A stretch of DNA of 9,939 nt from Bifidobacterium breve (GCA_945870085.1 CAMBQX010000055.1:1-9939); one strand, 5' to 3'. Positions 1-5,927 are shown, counted from the first letter of the stretch. The notes: generated by a model from the letters alone, not told the origin. Made by a program: numbers and translations.

Positions 1-317
1 GAAAGGCCTGTGCAGACGAGCGGCCCGTTCAATGTCTGCAGGTAGACCGCACCAGGCTGTCGGTAACGGCAGTCGCAGATGGATGATCACCGAATTGGTC
101 GCCGCAAGGCGATTGAGGAACAGGATCCGGCTTACAGGCCAACTCGTCCACTTTCATTCCTCGGCAACTTGGCAAAGAGATGTACCGTGCAAATGATGGT
201 CCGCACCTGGCTGCTCGCAAGGCAGAGTTCGAAGCGCTCTAACAGTTACGGCTTATAGGGCGACTCATCTCTTATTCAATTATTGCAGAACACCTTTAAG
301 CCATTTAGGGTCATGGA
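1..317. other. Gene-poor stretch, probably decayed coding DNA
   Basis: No open reading frame here looks like an intact gene. All three plus frames contain protein-like stretches that stop or change frame. One runs in frame 2 from the ATG at 32. Another runs in frame 1 from about 67 and includes KAIEEQDPAY. A third is in frame 3 and ends at the TAA at 240-242. The 63-codon minus-strand reading frame at 29-220 is rich in Cys, Arg and Ser and shows no family signature. No tRNA, hairpin terminator or repeat was recognised. The AGGG at 307-310 is the likely ribosome binding site of the following gene. The patchwork of short frames suggests a frameshifted remnant, but this is inference. Confidence 0.4.
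117..242 (+). pseudogene. Possible C-terminal remnant of an unidentified gene
   Basis: Frame 3 from 117 (just after a TGA at 114-116) reads through to a TAA at 240-242. Its last 24 residues, LGKEMYRANDGPHLAARKAE followed by FEAL, look like a real soluble protein C-terminus: charged, helix-forming, with ordinary codon choice. The residues before it are less protein-like, and frame 1 over the same bases (KAIEEQDPAYRPTRPL) is equally plausible. This would fit a frameshift near 165-180. I do not recognise the family. It lies 75 nt upstream of another damaged gene on the same strand, so the two could share one episode of decay. Confidence is low because the case rests only on composition. Confidence 0.2.
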
Positions 318-593
318 ATGCAAACATTCATGATTGTCTCAACCTTTAAAGCCGAAGCCACGATGGAACAGATTCAAGCACTTATTCCAGCCGAGCAAGC
401 GCGTGCAAAAGAGCTAGAGGCGCTTGGAATCATTACCTCTATCTAAATCTCGATGCCAAAAAGAACTGCGTTTATTGAAACGGCCGGTGAAAATCAGGAG
501 ATCGTTATGGATGCGATTCTTTCTCTTCCAATGGCTGCAATTTGGGACATCGAAGTATTTCCTACAACTCCTCCTGCTGGTCCAGCAGCCTAA
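318..593 (+). pseudogene. Muconolactone-isomerase/YciI-like small protein, broken by one in-frame stop
   Basis: The ATG at 318 sits 7 nt after an AGGG ribosome binding site (307-310). It opens a 42-codon frame ending at TAA 444-446. Without any shift the same frame continues to TAA 591-593, giving about 92 codons, the usual size of muconolactone delta-isomerase-like ferredoxin-fold (dimeric alpha/beta barrel) proteins. The first half, with IPAEQARAKELEALGIITSI, matches the family pattern of helix then strand. The second half, with RTAFIETAG and LPMAAIWDIEVFPTTPP, matches the typical C-terminal half. The stop falls where the family usually has Tyr (TAT or TAC to TAA, one base). A CTGCTG-GTC-CAGCAG hairpin (574-588) lies at the 3' end. 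It converges on the oxidoreductase with an 8-nt gap. Alternatives are a sequencing error, or two short peptides, the second starting at ATG 453. Any catalytic role is unknown. Confidence 0.65.
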
Positions 594-601
594 AGAGCGA
601 C

Positions 602-1471
602 TTAGGGGATTGCACTTCGGGGGAGATCGGCGATATCGGCATTCGGGTCGATTTTTAATTCGCGCACTAGATCGGCGAGCTTAAAGTTGGCCTCGGCCGC
701 CGCTGGGCTAACTTCGGCGGCCAACTCCAAATCCTTGATCAGTCCGGCAAGAGTGGCATCAGCGGAGGAAAATTCGATTTGGCCTTCTATCCTGGCGCGC
801 TTGCCCTTAACCATCGGCGAGAGCGGCCCCAGCTCCAAGACATCCAAGGCGCGATCGATTGGCAATCCCAGTTGCCCGCTGACCAGTAGTGCCTGACGAA
901 TCGCCAGCAGCGCATCGGCGAGGGCATGATTTGAAAGCAACTTGGCGCCTGCCGCCGCCTCGGCACTTTCAAATTCAAGAACTGCCTGCGAAAAAGTATC
1001 AATTACAGGTCTGGCTCGGTCAATAGCGGTTGGTGCACCCCCGAGGATGACGGTTGCCACGCCATTGTCGATGGCCGGCACCGAACCCATCACCGGGGCC
1101 TGTACGTAAAATACCTTGTTCGCGGTGAATAAGGCATCAAGTAGTTTCGCCTCGCTGGGAGCAATGGTGCTGGTGTTGAGTACTAGAGCACCAGCTTCCA
1201 AATGCGGTTGCGCCAGTTCACTAACCTCGATGCATGCTTTACCGTCGAACAGGCTCAAGACCACGACCGATGCGCCCTGAAGAGCCGCAGCAAGTCTGGC
1301 TTTCGAGTCAGAGTTAAGGCTGCCATTGCGATTCCACCTCGTGACCTCAAATCCCGAACCGACGAGCTTGTTAGCTATCGCAGTACCCATTCGGCCCAGG
1401 CCCAGTACGGCAACGTGAACTTTGCCATCTGCTGGCGAGTGTCCTGCTGCTGGCTGCATAAGTTCTGGCAT
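602..1471 (-). CDS. NAD(P)-binding 3-hydroxyisobutyrate dehydrogenase-like oxidoreductase
   Basis: This 289-residue cytosolic protein has the beta-hydroxyacid dehydrogenase fold. A Rossmann dinucleotide site, GLGRMG, lies at residues 24-29. The substrate-loop motif NTSTIAP is at 99-105 and VMGS at 127-130. The helix GAKLLSN (175-181) holds the family's catalytic Lys177 and Asn181. The C-terminal helical domain includes KDLELAAE (246-253). Members oxidise beta-hydroxyacids, and related imine reductases and glyoxylate reductases reduce other substrates; the substrate cannot be read from this sequence. About 18 residues precede the first beta strand, so a later start is conceivable, but no better ATG or GTG with a ribosome site is evident. 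It begins 26 nt after the stop of the EfeB-like peroxidase on the same strand, so co-transcription is likely. Its stop lies 8 nt from that of the converging broken gene. Confidence 0.85.
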   Translation of the reverse strand: MPELMQPAAGHSPADGKVHVAVLGLGRMGTAIANKLVGSGFEVTRWNRNGSLNSDSKARLAAALQGASVVVLSLFDGKACIEVSELAQPHLEAGALVLNTSTIAPSEAKLLDALFTANKVFYVQAPVMGSVPAIDNGVATVILGGAPTAIDRARPVIDTFSQAVLEFESAEAAAGAKLLSNHALADALLAIRQALLVSGQLGLPIDRALDVLELGPLSPMVKGKRARIEGQIEFSSADATLAGLIKDLELAAEVSPAAAEANFKLADLVRELKIDPNADIADLPRSAIP

Positions 1472-1497
1472 GTGTGTAGCGTACAGGCCCTTGGCCG

Positions 1498-2787
1498 CTA
1501 CGCCAGCAATGTTTCTCCGATGTACCCACCAGGAGAGGTACCGGGGGGCACCGCGAACGCAGCACTAGCCGTGTGACGGATGTATTCGTTCAAGAGATCA
1601 CTTTCAGAAAGTTGGCGTTGCAAAGCTACAAACTGCCGGCTCAGATCACGTTGATAAGACATGAAGAAAAGCCCTACATCCGCGGCTCCGCTAGCGTCGT
1701 CTGAGTTGGCATAGTTGAAGGCTCGGCGCAAAATACGGACTCCGCCATTATTCTGTGGATGTGCGAGCGCCAAATGTGAGTCAGGGGCAATGGCCGGCTT
1801 ACCGTCTGCCGACAGCTTAGAAAAGTCCGGAGTGGTGAATTCGGTGCCACCTGAAAGCGGAGCGCCACCTGATTTGGTTCGCCCAAGAACATCTTCTTGC
1901 TCTTCGAGCACCGAGTCATCCCAGTCAACGATTAGCATGCGTATTTGGCGCACGGCAAGGTAACTGCCCCCGTCCATCCAGGCGGAGCCATCGGAGGATT
2001 TCGCCCAGACGAATTCATCCATTGCGGTGCGATCACTAGTATTTAGGTTGTTAGTTCCATCGCGGAAGCCAAAAAGATTGCGCGGGGTGGTAGTGACATT
2101 GCTGAGTGAAGCAGCCCGGTTAAATCCTGCTTGAGTCCAACGCACTTTGGCGCGAGAACCCGCAATGCGCATGAGGTTACGTACCGCGTGCATCGCGACC
2201 TGGGCGTCATCGGCACATGCTTGGATGCAGATGTCTCCACCGATGCGTCCGGCAACTAGCTCATCACCCTTGAAGTTCGGAAATTGTTGCAATCCAGCAG
2301 GTTGCATGTTGGCCAGCCCGAATCGATCTCCATTGGACTGACTTGTAAATAGTTCGGGGCCGAAACCAAAAGTGATGGTGAGGCCGGCAGAGGGTAAATC
2401 CAGCGCCTCTCCGGTGTCTTCTGGGGCGAGGTCCGCCGACCCGTTTACCGCGCCGGTTTTGCCAACCGGTAAAGCCGAAGTCAAACGGGCGGCCCCTTGG
2501 GTTAGGTCTCTCATGAGGCCGATAAGAGCTGGCCGCGAAGTGACGGTGGTGTCTAGCGCAGCGAACTGAAGGTGGGCCGGAGGGGGATTAGCGATACCGG
2601 CCTGGCTACGCCCATAAAAGGCAACCTCAGGACGTGTCGGTGCCGGTGGCATCGGCCGCCCGTGGTGGCGATCGTCAGCTAATGCAGAGGTGGCGCCAAC
2701 TACGCCAACGGCACCCAGACCCGCAGCACCGAGTAGCGCACGGCGCGACATATTGGTAGCAGATGTGATTTTGGATGTCTTTGGCAT
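1498..2787 (-). CDS. efeB: Tat-exported dye-decolorizing peroxidase, EfeB-like (deferrochelatase/peroxidase)
   Basis: This 429-residue heme peroxidase has a twin-arginine signal: SRRALLG at residues 14-20, then a hydrophobic Ala/Gly/Val stretch to about residue 35 and a probable cleavage after ALA (35-37). The DyP signature GFRDG is at 240-244, in NLFGFRDGTNN. The EfeB-type motif GRTKSGGAPL is at 302-311. The probable proximal heme ligand is His338 in DSHLALAHP, and the conserved distal Arg is in RRAFNYA (354-360). The family removes electrons from dyes or Fe(II) with peroxide and may handle iron or heme outside the membrane. Length and Tat signal match EfeB, but no efeU or efeO is seen nearby, so the iron-uptake role is unproven. 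AGGAGGA (2797-2791) precedes the chosen ATG by 3 nt and favours it over Met13. The upstream region carries a direct repeat shared with the secreted-protein gene. Confidence 0.92.
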   Translation of the reverse strand: MPKTSKITSATNMSRRALLGAAGLGAVGVVGATSALADDRHHGRPMPPAPTRPEVAFYGRSQAGIANPPPAHLQFAALDTTVTSRPALIGLMRDLTQGAARLTSALPVGKTGAVNGSADLAPEDTGEALDLPSAGLTITFGFGPELFTSQSNGDRFGLANMQPAGLQQFPNFKGDELVAGRIGGDICIQACADDAQVAMHAVRNLMRIAGSRAKVRWTQAGFNRAASLSNVTTTPRNLFGFRDGTNNLNTSDRTAMDEFVWAKSSDGSAWMDGGSYLAVRQIRMLIVDWDDSVLEEQEDVLGRTKSGGAPLSGGTEFTTPDFSKLSADGKPAIAPDSHLALAHPQNNGGVRILRRAFNYANSDDASGAADVGLFFMSYQRDLSRQFVALQRQLSESDLLNEYIRHTASAAFAVPPGTSPGGYIGETLLA

Positions 2788-2855
2788 TGATCCTCCTAAG
2801 TTTGGGTTCTTGGAGTGAGCATTGCCGGTCTAGTTGCGAATTGACCCAGCAAAAG

Positions 2856-2873
2856 ATGTGGGTTTTATGTGAA
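2856..2873 (-). promoter_or_regulatory. Candidate OmpR/PhoP-type operator upstream of efeB-like gene
   Basis: Read on the minus strand this is TTCACAT-AAAA-CCCACAT: two similar heptamers (YYCACAT) with an 11-bp period, 69-86 nt upstream of the peroxidase start. The same element occurs at 5653-5670, upstream of the secreted repeat protein; 18 of 20 bases are identical over 2856-2875 against 5653-5672. OmpR/PhoB-family regulators bind 7-bp direct repeats with about 4 bp between them (mycobacterial PhoP, TCACAGC-N4-TCACAGC). An OmpR-family regulator is encoded between the two copies. That this regulator binds here is inference. Confidence 0.55.
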
Positions 2874-2889
2874 TGCAGCCGTGCCTGCC

Positions 2890-4251
2890 CTAGTTGGCAG
2901 GAATGGTGATCTGAACTCGCAGGCCACCTATTGGGCTGTCTAGGAGTTCAAGACGCCCGCCATGGGCCGCGATGACCGCGCCCATGATGCTCATGCCTAA
3001 ACCGAAACCCCCACTTGAGGTTGATGGGGTTTCATCTAGCCGGGTGAATCTTTGGAGCACCGCCTCACGTTGCCCAATAGGGATACCGGGGCCTGCATCG
3101 TCAACTGTCAAGACTGTTTCGCCGCCATGTTGGCTCAAATGCACTTCGACCGCTCCGTCAAGCGGGGTATGCCGTGAAATGTTTTGCACCAGATTAGAGA
3201 CCAATTGACGCCAAGCGTTGGGTTCACCATTTATGAAGCAACTGCCAAGATCAAGCAGGATCGGTCTACCAGGGTTCAGTGCTGTTAAATCCTCGAAAAA
3301 GTCCCGAACGATTTGTGACAGATCAAATGCCCCAAATTCCTGTTGGGCGAGAGAATCCATATTCTCCAAAACCAAGAGTTGGGTAACTAAGCCTTCGAGC
3401 CGGTGGCTCTCGGTAGCAATACGCGAGAGCGCCCTTGCCTGCAAGTCAGATGCGTCCGGACTTTCATTTTGTAGGAGTTCGACGTAGCCTCGGATAACCG
3501 TAAGTGGGGTCCGAATCTCATGTGAAGCGTTTGAGACAAACTTTCGAAGTTGAACTTCGGATGCCTCGACTCTGGTGATTGATTCTGTTAAGGCACCGAT
3601 CATCGCATTTAGTGCTACTGAAAGTTCACCAAGTTCGGTGCCGGGTTGGGCTGTTGGAACCCGCCGCTTGGTATCACCATGTGCTATCGCCTGTGCCGAG
3701 TCAACCATCGCATCCACCGGGCGGAAGAACTTGCGCACCACGGCCCAAGAGGTGAGGGCGCCGATAATTGTGACTAGGGCAACTGCCGCGATAATCGATA
3801 TCGCGAGCTGTTTCAGATTACTTTCTACGTCCGTCAAGGGGGTGGCGGCCACCGCCATCGCCCTTTTGGGGTCGGGCTGGCGCGCCACAACCCGATAAGT
3901 CACCTCACCAGGAACGGTTATTGCTGTTTGCTGTGACTGGGCTAACTGGGCTGCGGTCAACGTCGGGAATGGTAGAGGGTCTGAGCTGTATCCAGCTTGG
4001 CGCAGCACGGTGATGGTGTTATCGCGATTAACCCGGGCAATCGCAATTTGGCTGTAGGAGTCGGGCGGGGCGGGGCGGGGGTTATCGGAGAGGCTTTGGA
4101 TTCTGGCATCCGCGACCGCTGATCGTAGGCCGTTGTCGATAGTTTGGTATTGAATACTTGATGCCGTGAAATACACAAAGGCGCCAAGAATGGCAGTTGA
4201 GAAGAGAATCAGTAACGCCGTCAGGATCGTGATTCGGGATCTAAGGCTCAT
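2890..4251 (-). CDS. Membrane sensor histidine kinase (HAMP, HisKA, HATPase)
   Basis: This 453-residue sensor has a first membrane segment at about residues 8-30 and an extracytoplasmic domain at about 31-148. The second membrane segment is about 149-171 and a HAMP linker about 172-224. The HisKA H-box is SHEIRTPL (243-250) with phospho-acceptor His244. The ATPase domain has an N-box with Asn353 and Asn357, DDAGPGIP (384-391), the F-box RFTR (401-404) and the G2 box GGFGLGMS (414-421). All catalytic motifs are intact. The sensor domain is small and Pro-rich around residues 57-64 (NPRPAPPD), and shows no PAS, Cache or metal-binding signature I can name, so the stimulus is unknown. Its start ATG overlaps the regulator's stop (ATGA, 4251-4248), indicating translational coupling. 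The DNA behind residues 57-63 is a G-quadruplex motif on the opposite strand. Confidence 0.93.
   Translation of the reverse strand: MSLRSRITILTALLILFSTAILGAFVYFTASSIQYQTIDNGLRSAVADARIQSLSDNPRPAPPDSYSQIAIARVNRDNTITVLRQAGYSSDPLPFPTLTAAQLAQSQQTAITVPGEVTYRVVARQPDPKRAMAVAATPLTDVESNLKQLAISIIAAVALVTIIGALTSWAVVRKFFRPVDAMVDSAQAIAHGDTKRRVPTAQPGTELGELSVALNAMIGALTESITRVEASEVQLRKFVSNASHEIRTPLTVIRGYVELLQNESPDASDLQARALSRIATESHRLEGLVTQLLVLENMDSLAQQEFGAFDLSQIVRDFFEDLTALNPGRPILLDLGSCFINGEPNAWRQLVSNLVQNISRHTPLDGAVEVHLSQHGGETVLTVDDAGPGIPIGQREAVLQRFTRLDETPSTSSGGFGLGMSIMGAVIAAHGGRLELLDSPIGGLRVQITIPAN
4063..4081 (+). other. G-quadruplex motif inside the histidine kinase gene
   Basis: The plus strand reads GGGCGGGGCGGGGCGGGGG: four G-runs (3, 4, 4 and 5 G) separated by single C loops. 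This fits the standard G3+N1-7 pattern with the shortest possible loops, which are the most stable class. The plus strand is the template for the minus-strand kinase gene, so a folded structure would lie in the path of RNA polymerase. It encodes the Pro-rich NPRPAPP linker. It may simply result from Pro codon choice; function is unproven. Confidence 0.6.
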
Positions 4252-4931
4252 GATTTGCTCTTATCAGCAAGCAATTGGTAGCCGACCCCGCGCACGGTTC
4301 GAATAGTTACACCGGCTCCGAGCTTCTTGCGGAGATAGGAAATATAAGTTTCAAGTACGGTCGTCTCAGTACCAGCATCAAACCCCCAGATCTGGCGTAG
4401 TAATTGGTCTTTGGTCATTACCCTGTTGGCATTTTCCATCAACACCTGTAGTAGGCGAAACTCGGTGGCTGATAGTTCTAGCACCTCTTCATTGCAAGTT
4501 GCCTCGTGCGTCTCTGGGTCGAGTGTCAATGAACCAACGCGGATTGCAGATGAGGTCTGCTCGCCGCGTGATCGACGCAGCACCGCCGCGACTCGAAGTG
4601 TCAACTCTTCGATGCCGAAAGGCTTCTTTACGAAGTCATCGGCTCCGAGCTTGAATCCGGCATTGGTGTCGTCTCGATCTTGCCGAGCGGTCAAGATGAT
4701 CACCGGAGTTGCATCGCCGGAGGCCCGCATCCGAGTAAGTACCTCATAGCCGTCCATCTTGGGCATGTTGATATCTAGTACTACAAGGGCGATGGGGGAT
4801 TCGCGCAAGATGTGCAGTGCTGCCATGCCATGGGATGCCGAGACCGTCTGGTAGCCGGCAAGGCGCAAGGCATCGCAGATTAGATCGTTTACGTTGGGCT
4901 CATCGTCAACGACCAATACGGTGGTGGTCAT
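4248..4931 (-). CDS. OmpR-family response regulator
   Basis: This 227-residue DNA-binding regulator is the partner of the kinase downstream. The receiver domain (about 3-118) has the acidic pair Asp9/Asp10, phospho-acceptor Asp53 (VVLDINMPKMDG), Thr81 (ILTAR) and the Lys103-Pro104 pair. A short linker leads to a winged-helix domain (about 128-222) with LELSATEFRLL, the recognition-helix region TTVLETYISYLRKKL and the C-terminal hairpin IRTVRGVGYQL, all typical of OmpR/PhoB proteins. The frame is open upstream to 5015, but GGGGAGG ends about 5 nt before the ATG at 4931 and the protein from there starts with the canonical TTTVLVVDDE strand, so 4931 is the start. It lies 92 nt downstream of the secreted-protein gene, with a strong hairpin between them. 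It overlaps the kinase by 4 nt. Likely targets are the two genes carrying the TTCACAT-N4-CCCACAT element. Confidence 0.95.
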   Translation of the reverse strand: MTTTVLVVDDEPNVNDLICDALRLAGYQTVSASHGMAALHILRESPIALVVLDINMPKMDGYEVLTRMRASGDATPVIILTARQDRDDTNAGFKLGADDFVKKPFGIEELTLRVAAVLRRSRGEQTSSAIRVGSLTLDPETHEATCNEEVLELSATEFRLLQVLMENANRVMTKDQLLRQIWGFDAGTETTVLETYISYLRKKLGAGVTIRTVRGVGYQLLADKSKS

Positions 4932-4975
4932 TGGTCCTCCCCTAGTCGCTACCCAAAGAGTTGCGGGACAACTGT

Positions 4976-5010
4976 ACGGCGGCCAGGCCCAGTAAGGGCC
5001 CGGCCGCCGT
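4976..5010 (-). terminator. Strong GC-rich hairpin between secreted-protein gene and response regulator
   Basis: ACGGCGGCC (4976-4984) pairs with GGCCGCCGT (5002-5010). After one A/C mismatch, an inner GGCCC (4986-4990) pairs with GGGCC (4996-5000) across a 5-nt loop. It begins about 14 nt after the secreted gene's stop, where a terminator is expected. No U-run follows on the minus strand (next bases ACAGTTGTCC), so it may be a U-less actinobacterial terminator or an attenuator or processing element that lowers regulator/kinase expression relative to the secreted protein. Confidence 0.6.
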
Positions 5011-5023
5011 CGCAATCAGTAAA

Positions 5024-5560
5024 TCAGCTTGCTGGTACCGGTGCTGGTTGGGTACCACCGTTTCGGGCACCCGCCGGGCGATCTTGGTGGGCCGCCTTGA
5101 TGGCATCGGCCTGGGCCGAGGTTATGGTGCCGTTCGCAACGAGTGCTGCGAGTGGGCCACCAGCGGTGCGTGCGGCGCCCGTAGTTCCGGTTGTGCTCGT
5201 GGTGCTCGCCGAGCGCTCTGGGCGTGCAGGCCGGGCAGCCTTGATGGCATCGGCCTGTGACTGGGTCAACGTGCCTTCGCTCACCAATCCGCTGAGCACG
5301 CTGGCTTCAATGACAGCGCAATCAACCTTCACGCCACTTGCTTCAGCGGCTTCTTTGGCCTCGTGCATTTCGTACCGGAATTCTTCCTTTTGCGCTTCGG
5401 TGATGGTGCCGGCGGTCACGAGTGCTGAGAGCGCGGCACCCTTGGGCCCACCGCCACCGTTGCCAGCGGCATTCGCCGTGCCAACTCCTGCGCCAATAAC
5501 GAGCGCGAGTGTACCTACGGCTACTGCGGCGCGGGTACCCCATTTTACATTGCGGTTCAT
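5024..5560 (-). CDS. Secreted small protein with three GTIT-type repeats
   Basis: This 178-residue protein has a Sec-type signal peptide: basic start (MNRNVKWGTR), hydrophobic residues 11-28, probable cleavage after ANA (29-31). The mature part has three copies of a short helical repeat: ALVTAGTITEAQKEEF (46-61), GLVSEGTLTQSQADAIKAA (91-109) and ALVANGTITSAQADAIKAAH (138-157). Consensus is LV-x2-GT(I/L)T-x2-Q-x(D/E)A. Low-complexity Ser/Thr/Ala (118-133) and Pro-rich (162-178) linkers follow repeats 2 and 3. The mature part has a single Cys81. Such GTIT repeats occur in many exported actinobacterial proteins and I know no established biochemical role. AGGAG lies about 6 nt before the ATG. A 5'-UTR hairpin lies at 5578-5599, and the candidate operator at 5653-5670 is shared with the peroxidase. 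Position upstream of the two-component genes suggests it may be a target, or a sensor accessory. Confidence 0.85.
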   Translation of the reverse strand: MNRNVKWGTRAAVAVGTLALVIGAGVGTANAAGNGGGGPKGAALSALVTAGTITEAQKEEFRYEMHEAKEAAEASGVKVDCAVIEASVLSGLVSEGTLTQSQADAIKAARPARPERSASTTSTTGTTGAARTAGGPLAALVANGTITSAQADAIKAAHQDRPAGARNGGTQPAPVPAS

Positions 5561-5577
5561 GGAATTCTCCTTTTTTC

Positions 5578-5599
5578 AGGGTCCCATCGGTGGGGCCCT
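5578..5599 (-). promoter_or_regulatory. Possible 5'-UTR hairpin before the secreted-protein gene
   Basis: On the minus strand AGGGCCCCA pairs with TGGGACCCT around a CCGA loop, with one C/A mismatch. The stem ends about 8 nt upstream of the AAAGGAG ribosome binding site. A structure so close to the site could affect initiation or mRNA stability. No known riboswitch family is recognised. Confidence 0.35.
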
Positions 5600-5652
5600 T
5601 GGTCGGTTAAGGCAAGAATGCCCCGCATATTTGTGTTACTCCTTGGGCAAAC

Positions 5653-5670
5653 ATGTGGGATTCATGTGAA
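5653..5670 (-). promoter_or_regulatory. Candidate OmpR/PhoP-type operator upstream of secreted-protein gene
   Basis: On the minus strand this reads TTCACAT-GAAT-CCCACAT, a 7-4-7 direct repeat, 93-110 nt upstream of the secreted protein's ATG. Both heptamers are identical to those at 2856-2873, while the 4-bp spacers differ at two of four positions. That is what is expected of a conserved protein-binding site. In both copies a TTTGC follows within a few bases downstream, possibly part of a -35 region. Assigning it to the adjacent regulator is inference. Confidence 0.55.
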
Positions 5671-5679
5671 TGATTTAGC

Positions 5680-5892
5680 TCACCCTTTGGCGGGGGGTAG
5701 AACAATGCGCCATGCCACTACCTGCTCGGGGTCAAAGGTGACGATCTCGCCATTTCGCTTACGGATAGTCGTCAAAGTTTCGAGGAAACCTAGTAGCTCG
5801 GTAGGGCCACCGGACTCATGCAGTCGCATGGTGACTCGCAGGCCAATTTCGGCAGGGCCCGGATGCGGGGGCTTTGGGGCCGCGGCTGACAT
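5680..5892 (-). CDS. Small conserved protein, probably SH3-like beta-barrel
   Basis: The protein has about 70 residues from the ATG at 5892 (73 if started at 5901). After a Pro/Ala-rich N-terminus comes a compact segment: LRVTMRLHESGGPTELLGFL, then ETLTTIRKRNGEIVTFDPEQVVAWRIV. It alternates short beta strands with turns, like the small SH3-like domain found at the front of some actinobacterial GNAT acetyltransferases. Here it stands alone with no acetyltransferase domain. Function is unknown. The ATG at 5901 overlaps the -10-like GACAAT (5905-5900), and the ATG at 5892 lies 7 nt after it with no Shine-Dalgarno, so a leaderless mRNA starting at 5892 is preferred. It is divergent from the carbonic anhydrase, with 41 nt between the starts. 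Its stop is 10 nt from the candidate operator of the secreted gene. Confidence 0.65.
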   Translation of the reverse strand: MSAAAPKPPHPGPAEIGLRVTMRLHESGGPTELLGFLETLTTIRKRNGEIVTFDPEQVVAWRIVLPPAKG

Positions 5893-5899
5893 AGGTCCC

Positions 5900-5905
5900 A
5901 TTGTC
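5900..5905 (-). promoter_or_regulatory. -10-like hexamer of the small SH3-like gene
   Basis: GACAAT on the minus strand, 7 nt before the ATG at 5892. Its last two bases plus the next G create the upstream in-frame ATG at 5901. No clear -35 is seen. Weaker match than the other three. Confidence 0.35.
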
Positions 5906-5921
5906 GCGTACGGAGCCTAGG

Positions 5922-5927
5922 TACACT
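5922..5927 (+). promoter_or_regulatory. -10 hexamer for leaderless carbonic anhydrase transcript
   Basis: TACACT lies exactly 6 nt before the ATG at 5934, so the expected transcription start is at or beside the A of the start codon. TTGTCG (5901-5906) is a possible -35 with a short 15-nt spacer. No Shine-Dalgarno precedes the gene. Confidence 0.5.

Noticed and set aside
29..220. 63-codon minus-strand reading frame
   Set aside because: Composition (many Cys, Arg, Ser, Pro), no ribosome site and no recognisable motif; overlaps more protein-like plus-strand fragments.
221..243. T-arm-like sequence (TTCGAAGCGCTCT) suggesting a tRNA
   Set aside because: No matching acceptor, D or anticodon arms around it; the bases are better explained as the end of a coding fragment.
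1756..1776. Two ATGTG words as a further regulator site
   Set aside because: They are 15 bp apart rather than 11 and lie inside the peroxidase coding sequence, so they do not match the two promoter elements.
4932..5015. 28-residue N-terminal extension of the response regulator
   Set aside because: The extension (MRRRPGPYWAW...) is not receiver-like and lies over the hairpin. GGGGAGG and the canonical VLVVDDE start support 4931.
5097..5669. 190-codon plus-strand frame opposite the secreted-protein gene
   Set aside because: It is antisense to a gene with a signal peptide, repeats and a good ribosome site. Its Ala/Val/Pro/Ser-rich translation is the usual shadow of such a sequence.
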